64,000 bases of DNA, from NCBI GenBank assembly GCA_023336205.1, contig JALQCR010000002.1, forward strand, positions 1-64,000, written 5' to 3'. The stretch is from Pseudanabaena sp. Salubria-1. Lineage in GTDB: Bacteria > Cyanobacteriota > Cyanobacteriia > Pseudanabaenales > Pseudanabaenaceae. A model generated the notes under the pieces. The model saw only the letters and a program-made list of their open reading frames with translations, was not told the origin of the DNA and made no database searches. Numbering within the stretch: position 1 is the stretch's first letter; each line of letters starts with the position of its first letter. Of this stretch, positions 17,601 through 27,915 are shown piece by piece. The translations under genes and the position numbers were made by a program.

Positions 17601-20394
17601 GAAGTTCAAATTCTACGAAAGTAGACTGGTTTTCTGCCCGTTCGACCATTCCGAAGGCTTCGAGATATTGTAGTGCTACTTTGATTTTTGTATCTTTCTG
17701 CTCGTATTCTAAAGCGAATTCTTCGTCGAGGTCGCTACTTTGGAATATTTCATTTACCGACACCCAAAAATAATCTTCTGAAACCTTCCCAGTTTGAATG
17801 CTATCGCGGAGAGAGCGAACGGCAATAAATAAGTTACGCAAATCGGTTTCTGATAGCTGATTTAGACTCTGAAGAAAGAAAGTCGTGTCAGCATCTTGAG
17901 GGTCAAATAGTAACGTGCAGATAGCTGGGTGCTCGTCTCGTCCTGCCCTTCCTGCTTCTTGGACGTATGACTCTAAATTGCCAGTTATACTGTGATGAAT
18001 AACCGATCTCACATCTGGGCGATCAATTCCCATGCCAAAAGCACAAGTCGCCACAATTACATTTACTTCTTTGGCTTTAAATTTTTCTAAAATTTCTTGC
18101 TTATCTTCTCTTGGGATTTTGCCGTGATAAAATCTTGCATCAATTTGATTTTCGTTGAGCAAACCTGCTATTTTTTCAGTGTTTTTTCGAGTTGCTGTAT
18201 AGACTAGAATCGCTCCGTCCTGTGAGAGCGCACTTCTAACTTGTTCGATGGCTAATCGATCTTTATCTTGCTTATTAGCAGATACAATCCGATATTTTAG
18301 ATTTTCCCGAATGCTGCTTGAGGATATTTCGGTAATCTTAATGTCATATTTTTCAAATAGTTTTTTGATATCTGACCGTACATCAAGTGTAGCAGTTGCG
18401 GTCAAAAAAGCCATTAGAGGTAGATCGCGCTTTTGCTCTTGATAGAGTTCGACAATAAATTTAGGAGCATAACGATAATCTGGTCTAAAATCATGTCCCC
18501 ACTGGCTAATACAGTGTGCCTCGTCAAACACGATTAGGGATGGCAAACGCTCTTCAAGCAAAGATCTGATGCTAAGCGATCGCAATTGTTCTGGGCTGAT
18601 AAAGAGTAGATCTTTTCCTCCATTCCGTAATTCGTCTAATCTCTCTCGTCTTTCAGATGCTGTAATATTCCCATTGATAAAGGTAGAAAAAATAAACCCT
18701 TTTTCTTCGAGTCCTTTTACTTGGTCTTCCATTAATGCCTGAAGAGGCGAAATAACGATAGTAAAGCCTTTTTGCCTCTGAGATAGCATCCAAGCAGGAA
18801 GCTGATAGCAAAGGGATTTGCCGCCGCCAGTTGCCATCAAGATTAGAGGATTTTTACCTGCAAGAATATCTTGTATGGCATTTTCTTGGATAGTACGAAA
18901 GCCTGAAACCTTAAAGTCTTTTAAATATGGTTGATAAGTAAATTCTCGTGGAAATTTAACTGGGCGTAACTGGTTGAAAATAGAAGGGAAATCTGGGAGT
19001 CGGCTTATCCATCCTCCTAACGGCTGTTTTGTTTTAGTGATGTTAGATTCATAATTCCAAGCAAGTATTCCAGCTACACATAACTTTTGGTCAAAACTGA
19101 GTGTGGTTGCTTGATCGATAAAGCTAATGAAGTTTTCGATATCTAGCTCGGCGATCGCCTCTGGTGGTAGCTCATTGGTATTAGGTAACAAGCATTTATC
19201 TATACCAAAAAATTGACGATATGCCTCACTTGCTAAGTCTTCTCCGCAACTGAACAAATAAGCGTATATATCCAAAAGTTTTGCTGGCTTAGTCTTCAGA
19301 GCATTTAATATTGCCTCTAATAGGCTTCTAGTCGCGAGAGCATCTTCAAGGGGATTATTGGTTGCATATTCGCTGAGCTTGTAGTCTTTGCTGAGTTTGT
19401 GCGATCGCTCTAAGGGAAATGCAATGATCGATAGCTCTAACGTGTCGATAATTACCCAAGGATCGAGCGTCGGAAACCGAGTAATTAGATATTTATAATC
19501 AAAGCGACGAAAATTATGCCCACAAATATGTAAGCCTTGTTCGCGTAAAGACTCTAGGCTTGTTTGAGCAGATTCAATTACCTTAAAGTCTTGCTCCAGA
19601 ACTAAAGACGCTGAACCTATTCGATGAATTTCTTCTTTCAGATCTACTTCAAGATCGATATAAACGTATTTTCTGAGGAGCTTATCTATACTGATATTAA
19701 GAAAAATATTCTCTGGAATAGAACTATCGCTAGGTAAAATGTCGATCATGTCATTTAAGTGATTATCTAAATTTGGAAATATATTCCAACAGATGCGGTT
19801 AATTTGCTGTTGTGAAAGGGGGATATCGAATTGGTACGGAAACATGTCCCGCAATCGTTGTCTAAACTCCTCTTTATCAATACCCTCAAGCATCTCATCT
19901 TGGCAGATGACTAAGTTTGAGGCGATCGCATCTCCTAAGCCTTGTTTATCAAAGACTGCTCTGGTGATATTGGTAAACACTACACCATAGCCATAGGGGA
20001 CAATACATTTACCAGCGTAGTCTCTAGCGATCGCATGGACTAGATCGACATCCCGTTCTAAGAGCTTGACAGCATGAAGGACATAGTTTCGGGCTTGTTT
20101 TAGTGGATTTTTGACTTGTTTAGGTTGGCTTGTGTTGCGATCGGCGATCGTCCAGTTGGCTCTAGATACATTTACGATCGTGTCAATTTTCCAGTCTTTG
20201 ACCTCTAGGACTAATAAGCCTCTCAGTGGGTGTAGGACAATAAAATCGGGGTGCAGTTGCTTTTTGCCGATGGGTACGTCATACCAGATTAGATAATCGT
20301 CATCTAGTTTCTGCTCTAATCTCACCGCAAAGCGCTTTTCGCCTGATGTCATTCTGGCGACGCAACTGTTTAGAGAAGGGATGAGTGAGGGCAT
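14668..20394 (-). CDS. NERD / DEDD-exonuclease-like / RecQ / UvrD four-domain helicase fusion
   Basis: 1,908 residues. (1) The NERD domain, about residues 15-120: HPDFIVLHP…[11 protein letters not shown]. (2) A DEDD exonuclease-like domain, about 240-365: YIDLEVD (Exo I), [12 protein letters not shown] (Exo II) and [14 protein letters not shown], where the usual Exo III histidine is N. (3) A RecQ helicase, about 490-860: [33 protein letters not shown] and [12 protein letters not shown]. (4) A UvrD/Rep-type SF1 helicase, about 1290-1770: [38 protein letters not shown] and [11 protein letters not shown]. It should act on DNA ends or branched DNA. Two helicases of different superfamilies plus a nuclease in one chain suggest DNA degradation or repair, perhaps anti-phage. 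That last point is inference. It is divergent from the next gene. Confidence 0.9.
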   Translation of the reverse strand: MPSLIPSLNSCVARMTSGEKRFAVRLEQKLDDDYLIWYDVPIGKKQLHPDFIVLHPLRGLLVLEVKDWKIDTIVNVSRANWTIADRNTSQPKQVKNPLKQARNYVLHAVKLLERDVDLVHAIARDYAGKCIVPYGYGVVFTNITRAVFDKQGLGDAIASNLVICQDEMLEGIDKEEFRQRLRDMFPYQFDIPLSQQQINRICWNIFPNLDNHLNDMIDILPSDSSIPENIFLNISIDKLLRKYVYIDLEVDLKEEIHRIGSASLVLEQDFKVIESAQTSLESLREQGLHICGHNFRRFDYKYLITRFPTLDPWVIIDTLELSIIAFPLERSHKLSKDYKLSEYATNNPLEDALATRSLLEAILNALKTKPAKLLDIYAYLFSCGEDLASEAYRQFFGIDKCLLPNTNELPPEAIAELDIENFISFIDQATTLSFDQKLCVAGILAWNYESNITKTKQPLGGWISRLPDFPSIFNQLRPVKFPREFTYQPYLKDFKVSGFRTIQENAIQDILAGKNPLILMATGGGKSLCYQLPAWMLSQRQKGFTIVISPLQALMEDQVKGLEEKGFIFSTFINGNITASERRERLDELRNGGKDLLFISPEQLRSLSIRSLLEERLPSLIVFDEAHCISQWGHDFRPDYRYAPKFIVELYQEQKRDLPLMAFLTATATLDVRSDIKKLFEKYDIKITEISSSSIRENLKYRIVSANKQDKDRLAIEQVRSALSQDGAILVYTATRKNTEKIAGLLNENQIDARFYHGKIPREDKQEILEKFKAKEVNVIVATCAFGMGIDRPDVRSVIHHSITGNLESYVQEAGRAGRDEHPAICTLLFDPQDADTTFFLQSLNQLSETDLRNLFIAVRSLRDSIQTGKVSEDYFWVSVNEIFQSSDLDEEFALEYEQKDTKIKVALQYLEAFGMVERAENQSTFVEFELLQQSPEDSHKVFDLYARANNFPKERTEEFHRLISAMHIAKAYCQDKTAPYPLEQLSERAGINIKVLKKYIKELDIANVCTSKIPITLLITKIDRGNRKNDARNIYEKYKTLEEQIVEEIVNLIGDREQRQINCKGLATRLDPSHNQKLSAGKILEILEGWKSLKWLDLKQFNRDVVIVNNFSVPEHLDTHRIFIEKIIEVIYSSLGELSGSKLHLRQDLVQLLSAVNQLSSPIVWELQDLEKALAWMHRHRIVRIADGLNLFQQSMKVRVIKTAKVTKIEREYPRTVKLHYEEQVRRTHLMLDYGERHKQKDCDPQEYIEKYFSLSRSEFTTAYPNTDDDAAKRPVTQQDYDLIVSPLNPVQHEIVLSEASAISVIAGPGSGKTRTIVHRIAYLVKVKRVDPARIIALAYNRNAVRELRMRLQTLIGAAASRLRVNTFHGLALAILGRTVDPTRISSQDSNALFTNLIKDACDLIEEDVEDEDRQLQIIKLLGCTEYLFVDEYQDVAEHEYRLVKLIAGLQNQSAEEQSRSVQTNICVIGDDDQNIYEWRGTSNRYIRSFQAEYQAKQFLLTENYRSTEPIITASNRLILHNSDRLKSGEDQQVRIDNDRVVQSELEAQDLRFDSVAHQAKYIMLQVRKWRDLGIQYNEIAILARNWDNLNEVRVLLDLNAGIPTYSLKSVGIKLTRNLSTQLLITYLEENPHHVLSNQESVQSYFVQFFEKTSRNLSEPTVKTLIKIAEDIDKERGYGFEDLSTPITISEIITSIYEFNESPDVSIEHDAILVTTCHGAKGLEFRYVILIADGFSERRDQIESERRLFYVGMTRAKEKLIITRTSDSQFAREAEAKPYPMRLPTIDLPQFIYYADMTPRDINLGDLDTQNKQEIIKNLHEGDRLLLKVSNWGNSWDIRTTDNIKIGALSRSKSQELIQKGISPNSFVFRDGETTIRGIYRHIQTDPVTGEIMQDWFIVIPQIRICR

Positions 20395-20465
20395 ATATCA
20401 TTATTCCCCACAAATCATATGAACATGATATTGATTAAACTTAAATTATTGAATCCGATCCTCTC

Positions 20466-21032
20466 ATGATCATGAAATTACCAACCGCAGATAATAGCTG
20501 GACTGATAGTACGCAAGAACATAATCCAGAGCTTTTTCAGAAGGCAAGCCACATCCTTGAGACTAATCTTTACTGCACACTATCTACCGCCTCTCCTGAT
20601 GGTGAACCTTGGGTTAGTCCAGTCTTTTTTGCCTTTGATCAGCAGTGGCATCTGTATTGGTGTTCAGCCGTTGCATCTAAACACTCACAAAACATTGAGC
20701 AAAATCACGGAAAGGTAGCAGTTGCTATTTTCGATTCAACAGTTTCAGAGGCTACTGGGAAAGGGTTGTACTTTTATGGTATTGCCCAACAAGTGCAAAC
20801 AGAATTATTACCGATAGTACTTGAATTGACTTATCAACGGTCTAGCAAGCTCAGAAAAATGAAAACTTCCGAAGATTTTGCCGTAGATTCAGTACGACAA
20901 CTATATCAATTCGTCCCTGAAAAAGCATGGCTCACGGGCGAAAGATTACCTGTTGGCGATCATCTTGTTGATACTAAAATTGCGATTGATTTGAAGTGGT
21001 GCAATCTACAAGAAAAGCTATATAAAAATTAA
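20466..21032 (+). CDS. pyridoxamine 5'-phosphate oxidase-like flavin-binding protein
   Basis: 188 residues. The split-barrel FMN-binding pattern is clear: YCTLSTASPDGEPWVSPVFFAFD, then HLYWCSAVASKHSQNIEQN, then GKVAVAIFDS and GKGLYFYGIAQQV. Family members bind FMN or related cofactors and reduce small molecules. The substrate here is unknown. It is a stand-alone gene divergent from the helicase fusion. The ATG at 20466 is followed by a second ATG two codons later that is equally possible. Confidence 0.8.
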   Translation: MIMKLPTADNSWTDSTQEHNPELFQKASHILETNLYCTLSTASPDGEPWVSPVFFAFDQQWHLYWCSAVASKHSQNIEQNHGKVAVAIFDSTVSEATGKGLYFYGIAQQVQTELLPIVLELTYQRSSKLRKMKTSEDFAVDSVRQLYQFVPEKAWLTGERLPVGDHLVDTKIAIDLKWCNLQEKLYKN

Positions 21033-21110
21033 ATGCAGAAACAGGTGTTTCTGCATTCTTAGAACATTTAGATGCGATCGGGGGTGAGGGTAATTGGATA
21101 TGTGGACTTG

Positions 21111-21251
21111 TTATTTCTGTTTATCCTTTTGTCTAGTGCGATCGAACTGGCGGCGCTTCCATCGGTAGGTATTGCTTCTGAGTGAGATTAGTTGATAGAA
21201 GCCGTCTATCAGGAAATCTAGGAACTGTCGAAGTCGAGATCGCTTTTTCAT
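21111..21251 (-). CDS. small basic ORF downstream of the transglutaminase gene
   Basis: A 46-residue frame from ATG at 21251 to TAA at 21111, MKKRSRLRQFLDFLIDGF then QLISLRSNTYRWKRRQF and a KQK tail. It is very basic with a short amphipathic N-terminal part, which would fit nucleic acid or membrane binding. It begins 22 bp after the stop of the larger gene upstream on the same strand. No family is recognised and it could be chance. Confidence 0.35.
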   Translation of the reverse strand: MKKRSRLRQFLDFLIDGFYQLISLRSNTYRWKRRQFDRTRQKDKQK

Positions 21252-21273
21252 AGTCGTTTCTTCTAGAACGGAT

Positions 21274-22776
21274 TTAGGTTTTATTGAACTCTAACTTCCC
21301 CACATAGTCGAATTTGCCTCTATTTTCAGTTGAAGTAAATAAACTCACTTCATAGTTTCCAGAGCTAGGAAGAGGACAAGAAACTTGGCTATCCTGAATA
21401 GGTTGACCGCAGTTCTGCGAACCACTGCTACCTTTAGGACTGTAACTAGCCAAGATCCATCGTTTCTGAGGGTTAGCTAGGCTAATCACTGCATTAGTAT
21501 TAGTATCCACTTGCGATCGCTTTGGACTAATCAAAGACAGTCCATCGGCAAAGAACTTAGGACGCATCATTGGCTGACGTAGAAACTCACCTTGATTAAT
21601 TGGGTTGGAGCGTAATTGCCATGCTGGATCTTTGGGGAAATGGGTAATGCCAATTACTTCTGGCGGAGGCATTAGATACTCAGTGCGATAGTTTTTGGTA
21701 AAGCCTTTTTCTCGACTGACATAGCCACTATCCCAAGTTGGATCGATTAAGTACCATTGACCATTAACCTTAACTCCATTCCACGCATGACCTTCACCAC
21801 TTAAATCACTGGTCTGGGTTCGAGCATCTCCAACTACATAGACAATCTCAACTCCCGCCGCTTTACCTAGTGCCTCTAGCAACTTGGCATAACCCGCACA
21901 AACCGATTTACGAGTGCGAAACACTGTCTCTGCATCCTGTGGTGGATATACACCAGCAAAATATGACTCGGCATCATAGGCAACGCGATCGGCAACATAG
22001 TCATGTAAGGCTTTAACACGCAATACGGGATCAGTTTCTTTGCTGACAATATACTGAGCGACAGATTCAATGCTTGTTTCTACATTAGCTGGCATATTGG
22101 CGATCGCAGGATGTAAACCCTGTCCATCCCATGCCCATGCATTTTTTGCAGCCTGATTAGTGGTTTGGGGCTTATTCGCAGTGGGCTGAGGCTTACTGAT
22201 ATCAAGTTTTGGTTTGCTTGTCGATGGAATTGGCAAGTTCTCAAAAGGATTTCTCGCTACTCGATCTGTTTGCGGTTCTGGCTTGATCTTGTTACTGCCA
22301 TCGTCATATCTCTCATAGGGATTTTTGTTAAAAGCGTTATAAAGCCCCTCCAGTCCCCCTGCGATTTTGAATAGGCTTTGTCGCGTAACTTCTACTGCGT
22401 CCCCCTTCATCCCGCCTAGCATCCAGTCCCCTCTTGTTGACAGAGCGATGAAGCTATTACTTGGTTGCCATATTAATAGCCCCGCGATCGCTACAAGGTT
22501 AATCACCAAAGTTCGTATAGTTAGGCGATCGCCCCAAGTTAATGTCTGTTCGCCTGACTTACCCAATTTGCGCCGCTTGTAGCTTGACCATAGCTCCCAT
22601 AGCAGAGGCAAGACTGGAAAAAGAAATACCCCTGCGATTATCGATAGCAAAGTGGAACGATTAGAGAATGCTGCAAGGGAAGATGCAAGCCATACACCCA
22701 GAACGGGTGTTAGAAAGATACAGGCATAGATTCCCAGTTTTAAGATTGTCCCAATCAACTTCAATAACAGTTTCAT
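21274..22776 (-). CDS. transglutaminase-like membrane-anchored protein
   Basis: About 500 residues from ATG 22776. A GTG at 22791 is possible, but it would overlap the upstream gene by 13 bp. The N-terminus has three hydrophobic segments (LKLIGTILKLGIYACIFL, TLLSIIAGVFLFPVLPLLW, TLVINLVAIAGLLIW), so it is inserted in the inner membrane. A polar linker leads to a transglutaminase-like core with the triad C in RKSVCAGYAKLLEALG, H in GEGHAWNGVKVNGQWYL and D in IDPTWDSGY. Such cores act as peptidases or protein cross-linkers outside the cytoplasm. It lies 2 bp after the preceding small gene, so the two are probably co-transcribed. Confidence 0.85.
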   Translation of the reverse strand: MKLLLKLIGTILKLGIYACIFLTPVLGVWLASSLAAFSNRSTLLSIIAGVFLFPVLPLLWELWSSYKRRKLGKSGEQTLTWGDRLTIRTLVINLVAIAGLLIWQPSNSFIALSTRGDWMLGGMKGDAVEVTRQSLFKIAGGLEGLYNAFNKNPYERYDDGSNKIKPEPQTDRVARNPFENLPIPSTSKPKLDISKPQPTANKPQTTNQAAKNAWAWDGQGLHPAIANMPANVETSIESVAQYIVSKETDPVLRVKALHDYVADRVAYDAESYFAGVYPPQDAETVFRTRKSVCAGYAKLLEALGKAAGVEIVYVVGDARTQTSDLSGEGHAWNGVKVNGQWYLIDPTWDSGYVSREKGFTKNYRTEYLMPPPEVIGITHFPKDPAWQLRSNPINQGEFLRQPMMRPKFFADGLSLISPKRSQVDTNTNAVISLANPQKRWILASYSPKGSSGSQNCGQPIQDSQVSCPLPSSGNYEVSLFTSTENRGKFDYVGKLEFNKT

Positions 22777-22778
22777 AA

Positions 22779-23099
22779 CTACTCTAAACACTCGACTATT
22801 TCATTCAACTCAGCGATCGCACGCACTAACCGATCTCGCAAAGCATCGTCAAGCTTGGAATTTTGCAAAGCTACCTCTTGGATAGCGGCTAACCATTGTG
22901 AGATCGGGACATGGCTAACGGCAGCGCGTAGACCCATATTTGTAAGGATTGCTAGGTAAAAGCCTTTGAAATCATCTGGGTAGCCGTAGTCATAGAAGCC
23001 ATTCATTAGCTCTAGTTTTTCGGGTGTGTAGGCTTCGTATTGATCGGAGGTGATTGGTGTGCGATCGCTTTGGGGTTGAGGTAGGAGTGGTTGAGCCAT
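22779..23099 (-). CDS. cyanobacterial hypothetical protein, paralogue of 2618-2938
   Basis: 106 residues. It shares most positions with the other copy, including YTPEKLEL, GFYDYG, LTNMGLRAAVSHVPIS and WLAAIQEVALQN. It lies directly upstream of the transglutaminase-like gene with the stop 2 bp before the next ATG, which suggests coupled translation. Function unknown. Confidence 0.65.
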   Translation of the reverse strand: MAQPLLPQPQSDRTPITSDQYEAYTPEKLELMNGFYDYGYPDDFKGFYLAILTNMGLRAAVSHVPISQWLAAIQEVALQNSKLDDALRDRLVRAIAELNEIVECLE

Positions 23100-23325
23100 A
23101 GGTTTTCTACGAAAACGGGTTGAGATTGAAAAAGTGCGATGGCAGATAAAACAAAACTGCTATATGTGGCAATGAATATTTAGAGTTAAGTTGCGCTCGA
23201 GACTCGTTATTTGTCGCAAGGTTGAGGAAAAATAGTTCTATGATTCATAAATTCCAAACTGGTCATTGCCGGAATGTACTATATGCGGTGCAAACTTGAG
23301 GCAGTCCACAACTCTTAAGCAACTT

Positions 23326-26300
23326 TTAGAAAACACCTAAATTACGTTCTTCATCTCGAGTAGATTCTGACTCTATCTGTCTATCAATATATGCTATATA
23401 CTCTCTAACCCATTTGCTTACATTCTGATTATGATGGTTAATAAATGGTAAAAGAGCTTTCTTGTCAGCTTCTAAATATGGGACTAAAGAGCCTTCCCAG
23501 CCTCGTGTAGCCATATTTGCCCCAAGAGCATTTACAACTTTTTCATCATTACCAAAATTCTCCAGAAGTTGAATAAATAATTTAGTGGGTTGTTGCACTT
23601 TATTAACGGTCTCTAGGATATTCACACAACTGGCAATAAAGTTTGGACCTAGGTCTGGATTTTTTTTGCACCAAGAAATAACATTATAAGAATTTAAAAC
23701 AGACAATACACTTGGCTGTTGATTGGAAAAGCTATTTTCTCTATCAATAACCTGTTGAAGCCAATAACGCTCCATTCCCCTTGCTGCCAGTATGGCATCA
23801 CCCAAAATAGGCCACAAAACCTCTTCATACTCTTGCATAAGGTCAGTAAGTAAGGGCTTTATATAATCCCAAATATCTCCATACTCAAACTCCTGCGAAC
23901 AAGAGGCAATAATCTGATTTACAATGTCAATAGCAAATTCCTGATCTGGGAATTTGAGAATGTTCTGCGCTAGTCCATGCCAATGGTAGATATCTCTGTA
24001 AGTTCCCTTCTGATCTTTAGACAATGAGACAGCTAATACTAATTTCTTGAGTGGATCAATAATTTCCTTGACGAATGCTTTATTGCTGTGGCAATACATA
24101 AAAATAACATTTAGAGCTGACCAAGCAGCTACATTTCCTAGATCGGATAAATTCAAACAAAATTCCGCAATAGTTAATGGATCAATACCGTCTGTGACAC
24201 GACCATAACCCAGAAGATTTGCACTGTTGGCAGAAATAGAATTTTCGGAAATGAGTTCTAGAAGTTTATCCAAGTGAACCTTTGTTATTTTCCCAGTACG
24301 AATAAAATCTGGGTAAAACACAATCAGGTGTTTGTCCTCTAAAAGCTTGTCAATATATATTTGCCAAGTTGCTTGTGATTTCTCATATATACCGCTATAA
24401 AGACCAAGTGCAAAGCTTACATTAGGCGATTGAATAGTGACAAGCTGCTCTAGTGTTAGATCAAGTAATTGTGTAAAGTCGGCAAGTTCTATCGCTAATT
24501 GTCTTCCAAATGTATATGACTGCTTCTGTTCATTTTTCATTAATAAGTCGAGTAATGGAAAAAGAGAAGATACATTTTTAGCTATATCTATTGCCAGTGT
24601 TTTCGCTTTTTCAGCCGCCATATCAATGTAAATTCCATCATCGTCTTTGTGATGCTCCCAAGGGGGGGTAATCACTATAATCTTAAGCTTATCAATTAGA
24701 TCAGAATCATCTGGATTAAGTAGAACCAACCAAGAATTTAATGCATCAATTGCTTGCTGATTAAGCTGTGCAGCATCATATTCAAAAGTATGTTTTATGC
24801 TTTCAAGTGCCGATGACCAATATTTACCATTTACTTCAATAACCTTCTTGATCGTAGTATCAAGCATATCAATACGACCTACACGCACGAATCCACGAAT
24901 AGAATGTCCTATTATACTCATAGCTTTTTCTTTTCGATCATCTTTTCTTTCCAGAATTAGCAGAAGCAAATCGAAAGCAGATTGCCATAAGTCGAAGATA
25001 TCCTGCCAAATTTTTGGTCGCCATTCCTGAAGCGGTGCTTTTGTACCCTGATACTCTGCCCCAACCATTCGGTGACCTCCATTTATTCTGGTTGCCTGCT
25101 CTAAAGCATTAAGAATAACCATATCAATTTCAGGACGATTCAGGTCAAAAGCTTTACGTAGTAATGTAAAACGGATATTAGGATCGGCTGCCGTCCCCGA
25201 TAAATCGCACCTGAATAATTGTGAGAATATACCTGTGGCATTGTTGCTCCAAGTTTCATTTTCGGCTGAGGCTAAGAGTAATAGGCACCATGCCGACTCT
25301 TCAAAAAGATTCGCATGGAAACAAAGCTTTTCGAGTGCCCAAACTAAATTTCTTCGGATATTGCCATCTATATGTAATAACTGCTGGTTGTTATGATTAA
25401 AGAGAGTCTGGTAGAGTGCGGCAGATGTAGCTTCGGGATTTACATTCACAAATGAGCGGAAGAGTCTAGAACCCCGATTAGATAGGATCACCTCCGCTTG
25501 GCCAAAAGGGCCTTGAGTCCCACACAAATCTTTAGTGAGCAATTTAACATCAGGATGAAAGTCCATTTTCTCAATCTGTTGGCAAAAGCCTTCAATTAGT
25601 AACTTTGGAATCCCATTTACAAGCTCTTTCTGTTTTTGCTCCCTAGTTTTTGTCCACCACTGTCCTGCCAATCTTATAGCTAATGGTTTTGGAACTACTT
25701 CCCCATATCGTCCTCGTCGATCAATTAGTCCTCGTTCAGAATATTTTTGTATACATTCGTATACGGTATCAACATTTAGCCCTACCAAACCTGCGATATA
25801 TTTAAGTTGATCTTCAACTTCTTGCTCTATGCCAAATGTATCAAAAAGAGAACATACTTGAAGGATTTTTAGATGATCGCGATTTTCCTCCTCCCCACGT
25901 TTCCATAATAGCTTGTTGGCTAATTCGTCTTCACCAAGTTCACCTATTCTTGGATCTTCATTTAACCTAGCCTCTGCTAAAAGAACAGCCATTTGAGGAA
26001 AGCCTTGAGCAAAGCTAACAATTCTATCTAAATCCGTTAGTCGATTACTATATATTGGATTTAGAAGTTGAAGTAATTCATCATTACTCATCTGCTTAAG
26101 GTCAAAACACTTCGTTGCGTCAGAAACTTTATCAAAGTTGTAGTCCAAACTTAGTAGGCTGATTTGGCTATTTCCTCGCCCAATCTCTTTTGCCAACCGC
26201 TCATGAAGTTTGTACTCGCAGTTATCAACAACCAATATTGCGCTCAAGCCTAAGCTAATCCAATCAGCTACCAGAGCATCAACATTAGGAGCATGATTAG

Positions 26301-27078
26301 CATCAACATATACCAAGAGACTTCTGATTTCCTCGCACTCAACAAATACCTGATAAGCCATTCTAGTTTTACCTAACCCTGATAGCCCCTTTACTCGAAA
26401 ACAGGATTTTGGTTTTGGTAAGTCAGAGATTAGAGTTGTAATTATGTCCTTTCTACTTGCTACGGAAGTGAAAGGTAGGCTGCTTAAGTCTTTATACTCA
26501 CTCCATAAGTCAAAGGTTTTTAAACCTCTTTCAGATGGTTTTCCAATCCAGTGCTGAACAGCAACAATTGCAGGGATATAGAGATTTACCCATCCTTGAA
26601 TTTGGCTTGCGTCGTATATTTGCAAATCACAGGTTGAAGCATAACTCTTGCCAAGTGTGGTTAGATTCTCGCGTATTTTTTTGATGCGAGCTTTTTTCTG
26701 TTGATTATTTAGCTCTTGCGTAGTAAATACAACATAGCTACCTCCAATGCTAAGAACTTCATCGACTTGAGATTTTACAGTTTTGTCTTTTGCTAAGATT
26801 TCATTCCCATAATCTGTTGGTCCCATATCTGTGGCTTTATTTTGAAACAAAGTAAGCCTGTTTGGAATATAATCCGTTGAAGCTACTCCATTCTTCCAAG
26901 AGATCCGTCCATCCTCTCCACCATCCCCAGTTGTGATATTTAGAGCTACTTCAACAGCGCATTGTGCTAGAGCATAACGAAAAGCTTCGGCATGAAGTAA
27001 AATTTTCAACAACTGGGTCAATTGAAAATCTTTCAACAGATTGATATTGCCAGATTCTACATTAAATGGTTTTGTCAT
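23326..27078 (-). CDS. STAND-type ATPase with N-terminal PD-(D/E)XK-like nuclease domain
   Basis: 1,250 residues. The N-terminal region (about 40-110) shows GDGGEDGRISW followed by LTLFQNKATDM, a D…QxK arrangement typical of Mrr-like PD-(D/E)XK nucleases. A P-loop follows at about 229-240 (VKGLSGLGKTRMAY), with LSAILVVDNCEYKL as a Walker B candidate and a winged-helix-like stretch near 440-490 (LIDRRGRYGEVVPKPLAIRLAG). The C-terminal 700 residues are helical and repeat-like, as in sensor domains. Effector nuclease, STAND ATPase and helical sensor in that order is the plan of Avs-type antiviral proteins. Membership of a named Avs family is not shown. A defence role is inferred from architecture and neighbours. 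Confidence 0.75.
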   Translation of the reverse strand: MTKPFNVESGNINLLKDFQLTQLLKILLHAEAFRYALAQCAVEVALNITTGDGGEDGRISWKNGVASTDYIPNRLTLFQNKATDMGPTDYGNEILAKDKTVKSQVDEVLSIGGSYVVFTTQELNNQQKKARIKKIRENLTTLGKSYASTCDLQIYDASQIQGWVNLYIPAIVAVQHWIGKPSERGLKTFDLWSEYKDLSSLPFTSVASRKDIITTLISDLPKPKSCFRVKGLSGLGKTRMAYQVFVECEEIRSLLVYVDANHAPNVDALVADWISLGLSAILVVDNCEYKLHERLAKEIGRGNSQISLLSLDYNFDKVSDATKCFDLKQMSNDELLQLLNPIYSNRLTDLDRIVSFAQGFPQMAVLLAEARLNEDPRIGELGEDELANKLLWKRGEEENRDHLKILQVCSLFDTFGIEQEVEDQLKYIAGLVGLNVDTVYECIQKYSERGLIDRRGRYGEVVPKPLAIRLAGQWWTKTREQKQKELVNGIPKLLIEGFCQQIEKMDFHPDVKLLTKDLCGTQGPFGQAEVILSNRGSRLFRSFVNVNPEATSAALYQTLFNHNNQQLLHIDGNIRRNLVWALEKLCFHANLFEESAWCLLLLASAENETWSNNATGIFSQLFRCDLSGTAADPNIRFTLLRKAFDLNRPEIDMVILNALEQATRINGGHRMVGAEYQGTKAPLQEWRPKIWQDIFDLWQSAFDLLLLILERKDDRKEKAMSIIGHSIRGFVRVGRIDMLDTTIKKVIEVNGKYWSSALESIKHTFEYDAAQLNQQAIDALNSWLVLLNPDDSDLIDKLKIIVITPPWEHHKDDDGIYIDMAAEKAKTLAIDIAKNVSSLFPLLDLLMKNEQKQSYTFGRQLAIELADFTQLLDLTLEQLVTIQSPNVSFALGLYSGIYEKSQATWQIYIDKLLEDKHLIVFYPDFIRTGKITKVHLDKLLELISENSISANSANLLGYGRVTDGIDPLTIAEFCLNLSDLGNVAAWSALNVIFMYCHSNKAFVKEIIDPLKKLVLAVSLSKDQKGTYRDIYHWHGLAQNILKFPDQEFAIDIVNQIIASCSQEFEYGDIWDYIKPLLTDLMQEYEEVLWPILGDAILAARGMERYWLQQVIDRENSFSNQQPSVLSVLNSYNVISWCKKNPDLGPNFIASCVNILETVNKVQQPTKLFIQLLENFGNDEKVVNALGANMATRGWEGSLVPYLEADKKALLPFINHHNQNVSKWVREYIAYIDRQIESESTRDEERNLGVF

Positions 27079-27415
27079 TTCGATCCCAAAATTAGTATGA
27101 TTTTTATTTTCATTGGCTGGCGATCACATTATCGCGTGGTTTTCACCACTCCATAAAGAATATAGTACTTCCCAATATCAAGAGAGGGATTTGGGCTTGG
27201 CTTGAACATTTCATGACCAATATTGTGACTGTCAAGGTTTTTGGGACGCAGCCAAGCAAAAACATCGCCACCCCGCAGATCTGGTGAAGCAAAGAACGTT
27301 TCCAAGAGCAAGCAGCGCTCACACCATAAGCCTTACAAATAGGTTTTGTATCCTAATTCTATGCGTATCCCACAAAACCTCAACAAGTTGTATTAAGTTA
27401 TTATTTCCCAAAATC
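27079..27415. other. intergenic stretch between divergent genes
   Basis: It should contain the promoters of the STAND gene and of the plus-strand gene at 27416. A minus-strand open frame at 27129-27311 (60 codons, including LRGGDVFAWLRPKNLDSHNI) has protein-like composition and may be a remnant of a lost gene. No family is recognised. Confidence 0.45.
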
Positions 27416-27907
27416 ATGCCTAAAGGTATTCCCGAAAAGTGTAAAAAATGTGCGATGCTTTCGGCGGCTCAGGCTCAAGAACTTCACGGCAATGATGGCG
27501 ATCGCTGTTGGAATCCTGCGGTTTGCTATAGTCGCCGTTCCTATGCCCGTCATCGCGATCGCCGTAATCTGATTCGCTCACGTCAACGAGGTGATTCCGA
27601 TGAAAATTTAGTTGTAAATACTGATGAATTTGCGTCAGTTTTTTGGGCGGTGTTAGTTGTTTATCGACAATCGGGAACTGATACACCGATTCATGCGATC
27701 GCTGTTCAGGTTTGGAAAGGTCAAGAAAAGTTTGCGGCGGTTCCACCAATCCATTGTGCGGGAATGGTTGCGACACAAGTGCATACTTATGTGCAGAAAG
27801 TATTGGTTTTGCTGGAGTCAAGTTATGGGATTAAGAAATTTGCTAGCCAAGAACGTCTCGATCCTTGGCTTTGTCCTTTGCGTCCTTGCCCTTGTCATTC
27901 AAATTAA
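27416..27907 (+). CDS. cyanobacterial hypothetical protein with N-terminal cysteine motif
   Basis: 163 residues from the ATG at 27416. The frame is open to 27284, but the conserved start MPKGIPEKCKKC is here. C9-x2-C12 and the later RCWNPAVCYSRRSYARHRDRRN suggest a small zinc-binding module. The middle part (FASVFWAVLVVYRQ, PIHAIAVQVWKG) is more hydrophobic. Proteins starting this way recur in cyanobacteria, but I know no function. The next gene starts 8 bp downstream, so the two form a pair. Confidence 0.65.
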   Translation: MPKGIPEKCKKCAMLSAAQAQELHGNDGDRCWNPAVCYSRRSYARHRDRRNLIRSRQRGDSDENLVVNTDEFASVFWAVLVVYRQSGTDTPIHAIAVQVWKGQEKFAAVPPIHCAGMVATQVHTYVQKVLVLLESSYGIKKFASQERLDPWLCPLRPCPCHSN

Positions 27908-27915
27908 TTTTCGGT

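Noticed and set aside
27129..27311. 60-codon minus-strand frame
   Set aside because: Protein-like composition but no recognised family and no clear start signal; noted only as a possible remnant in the intergenic entry.
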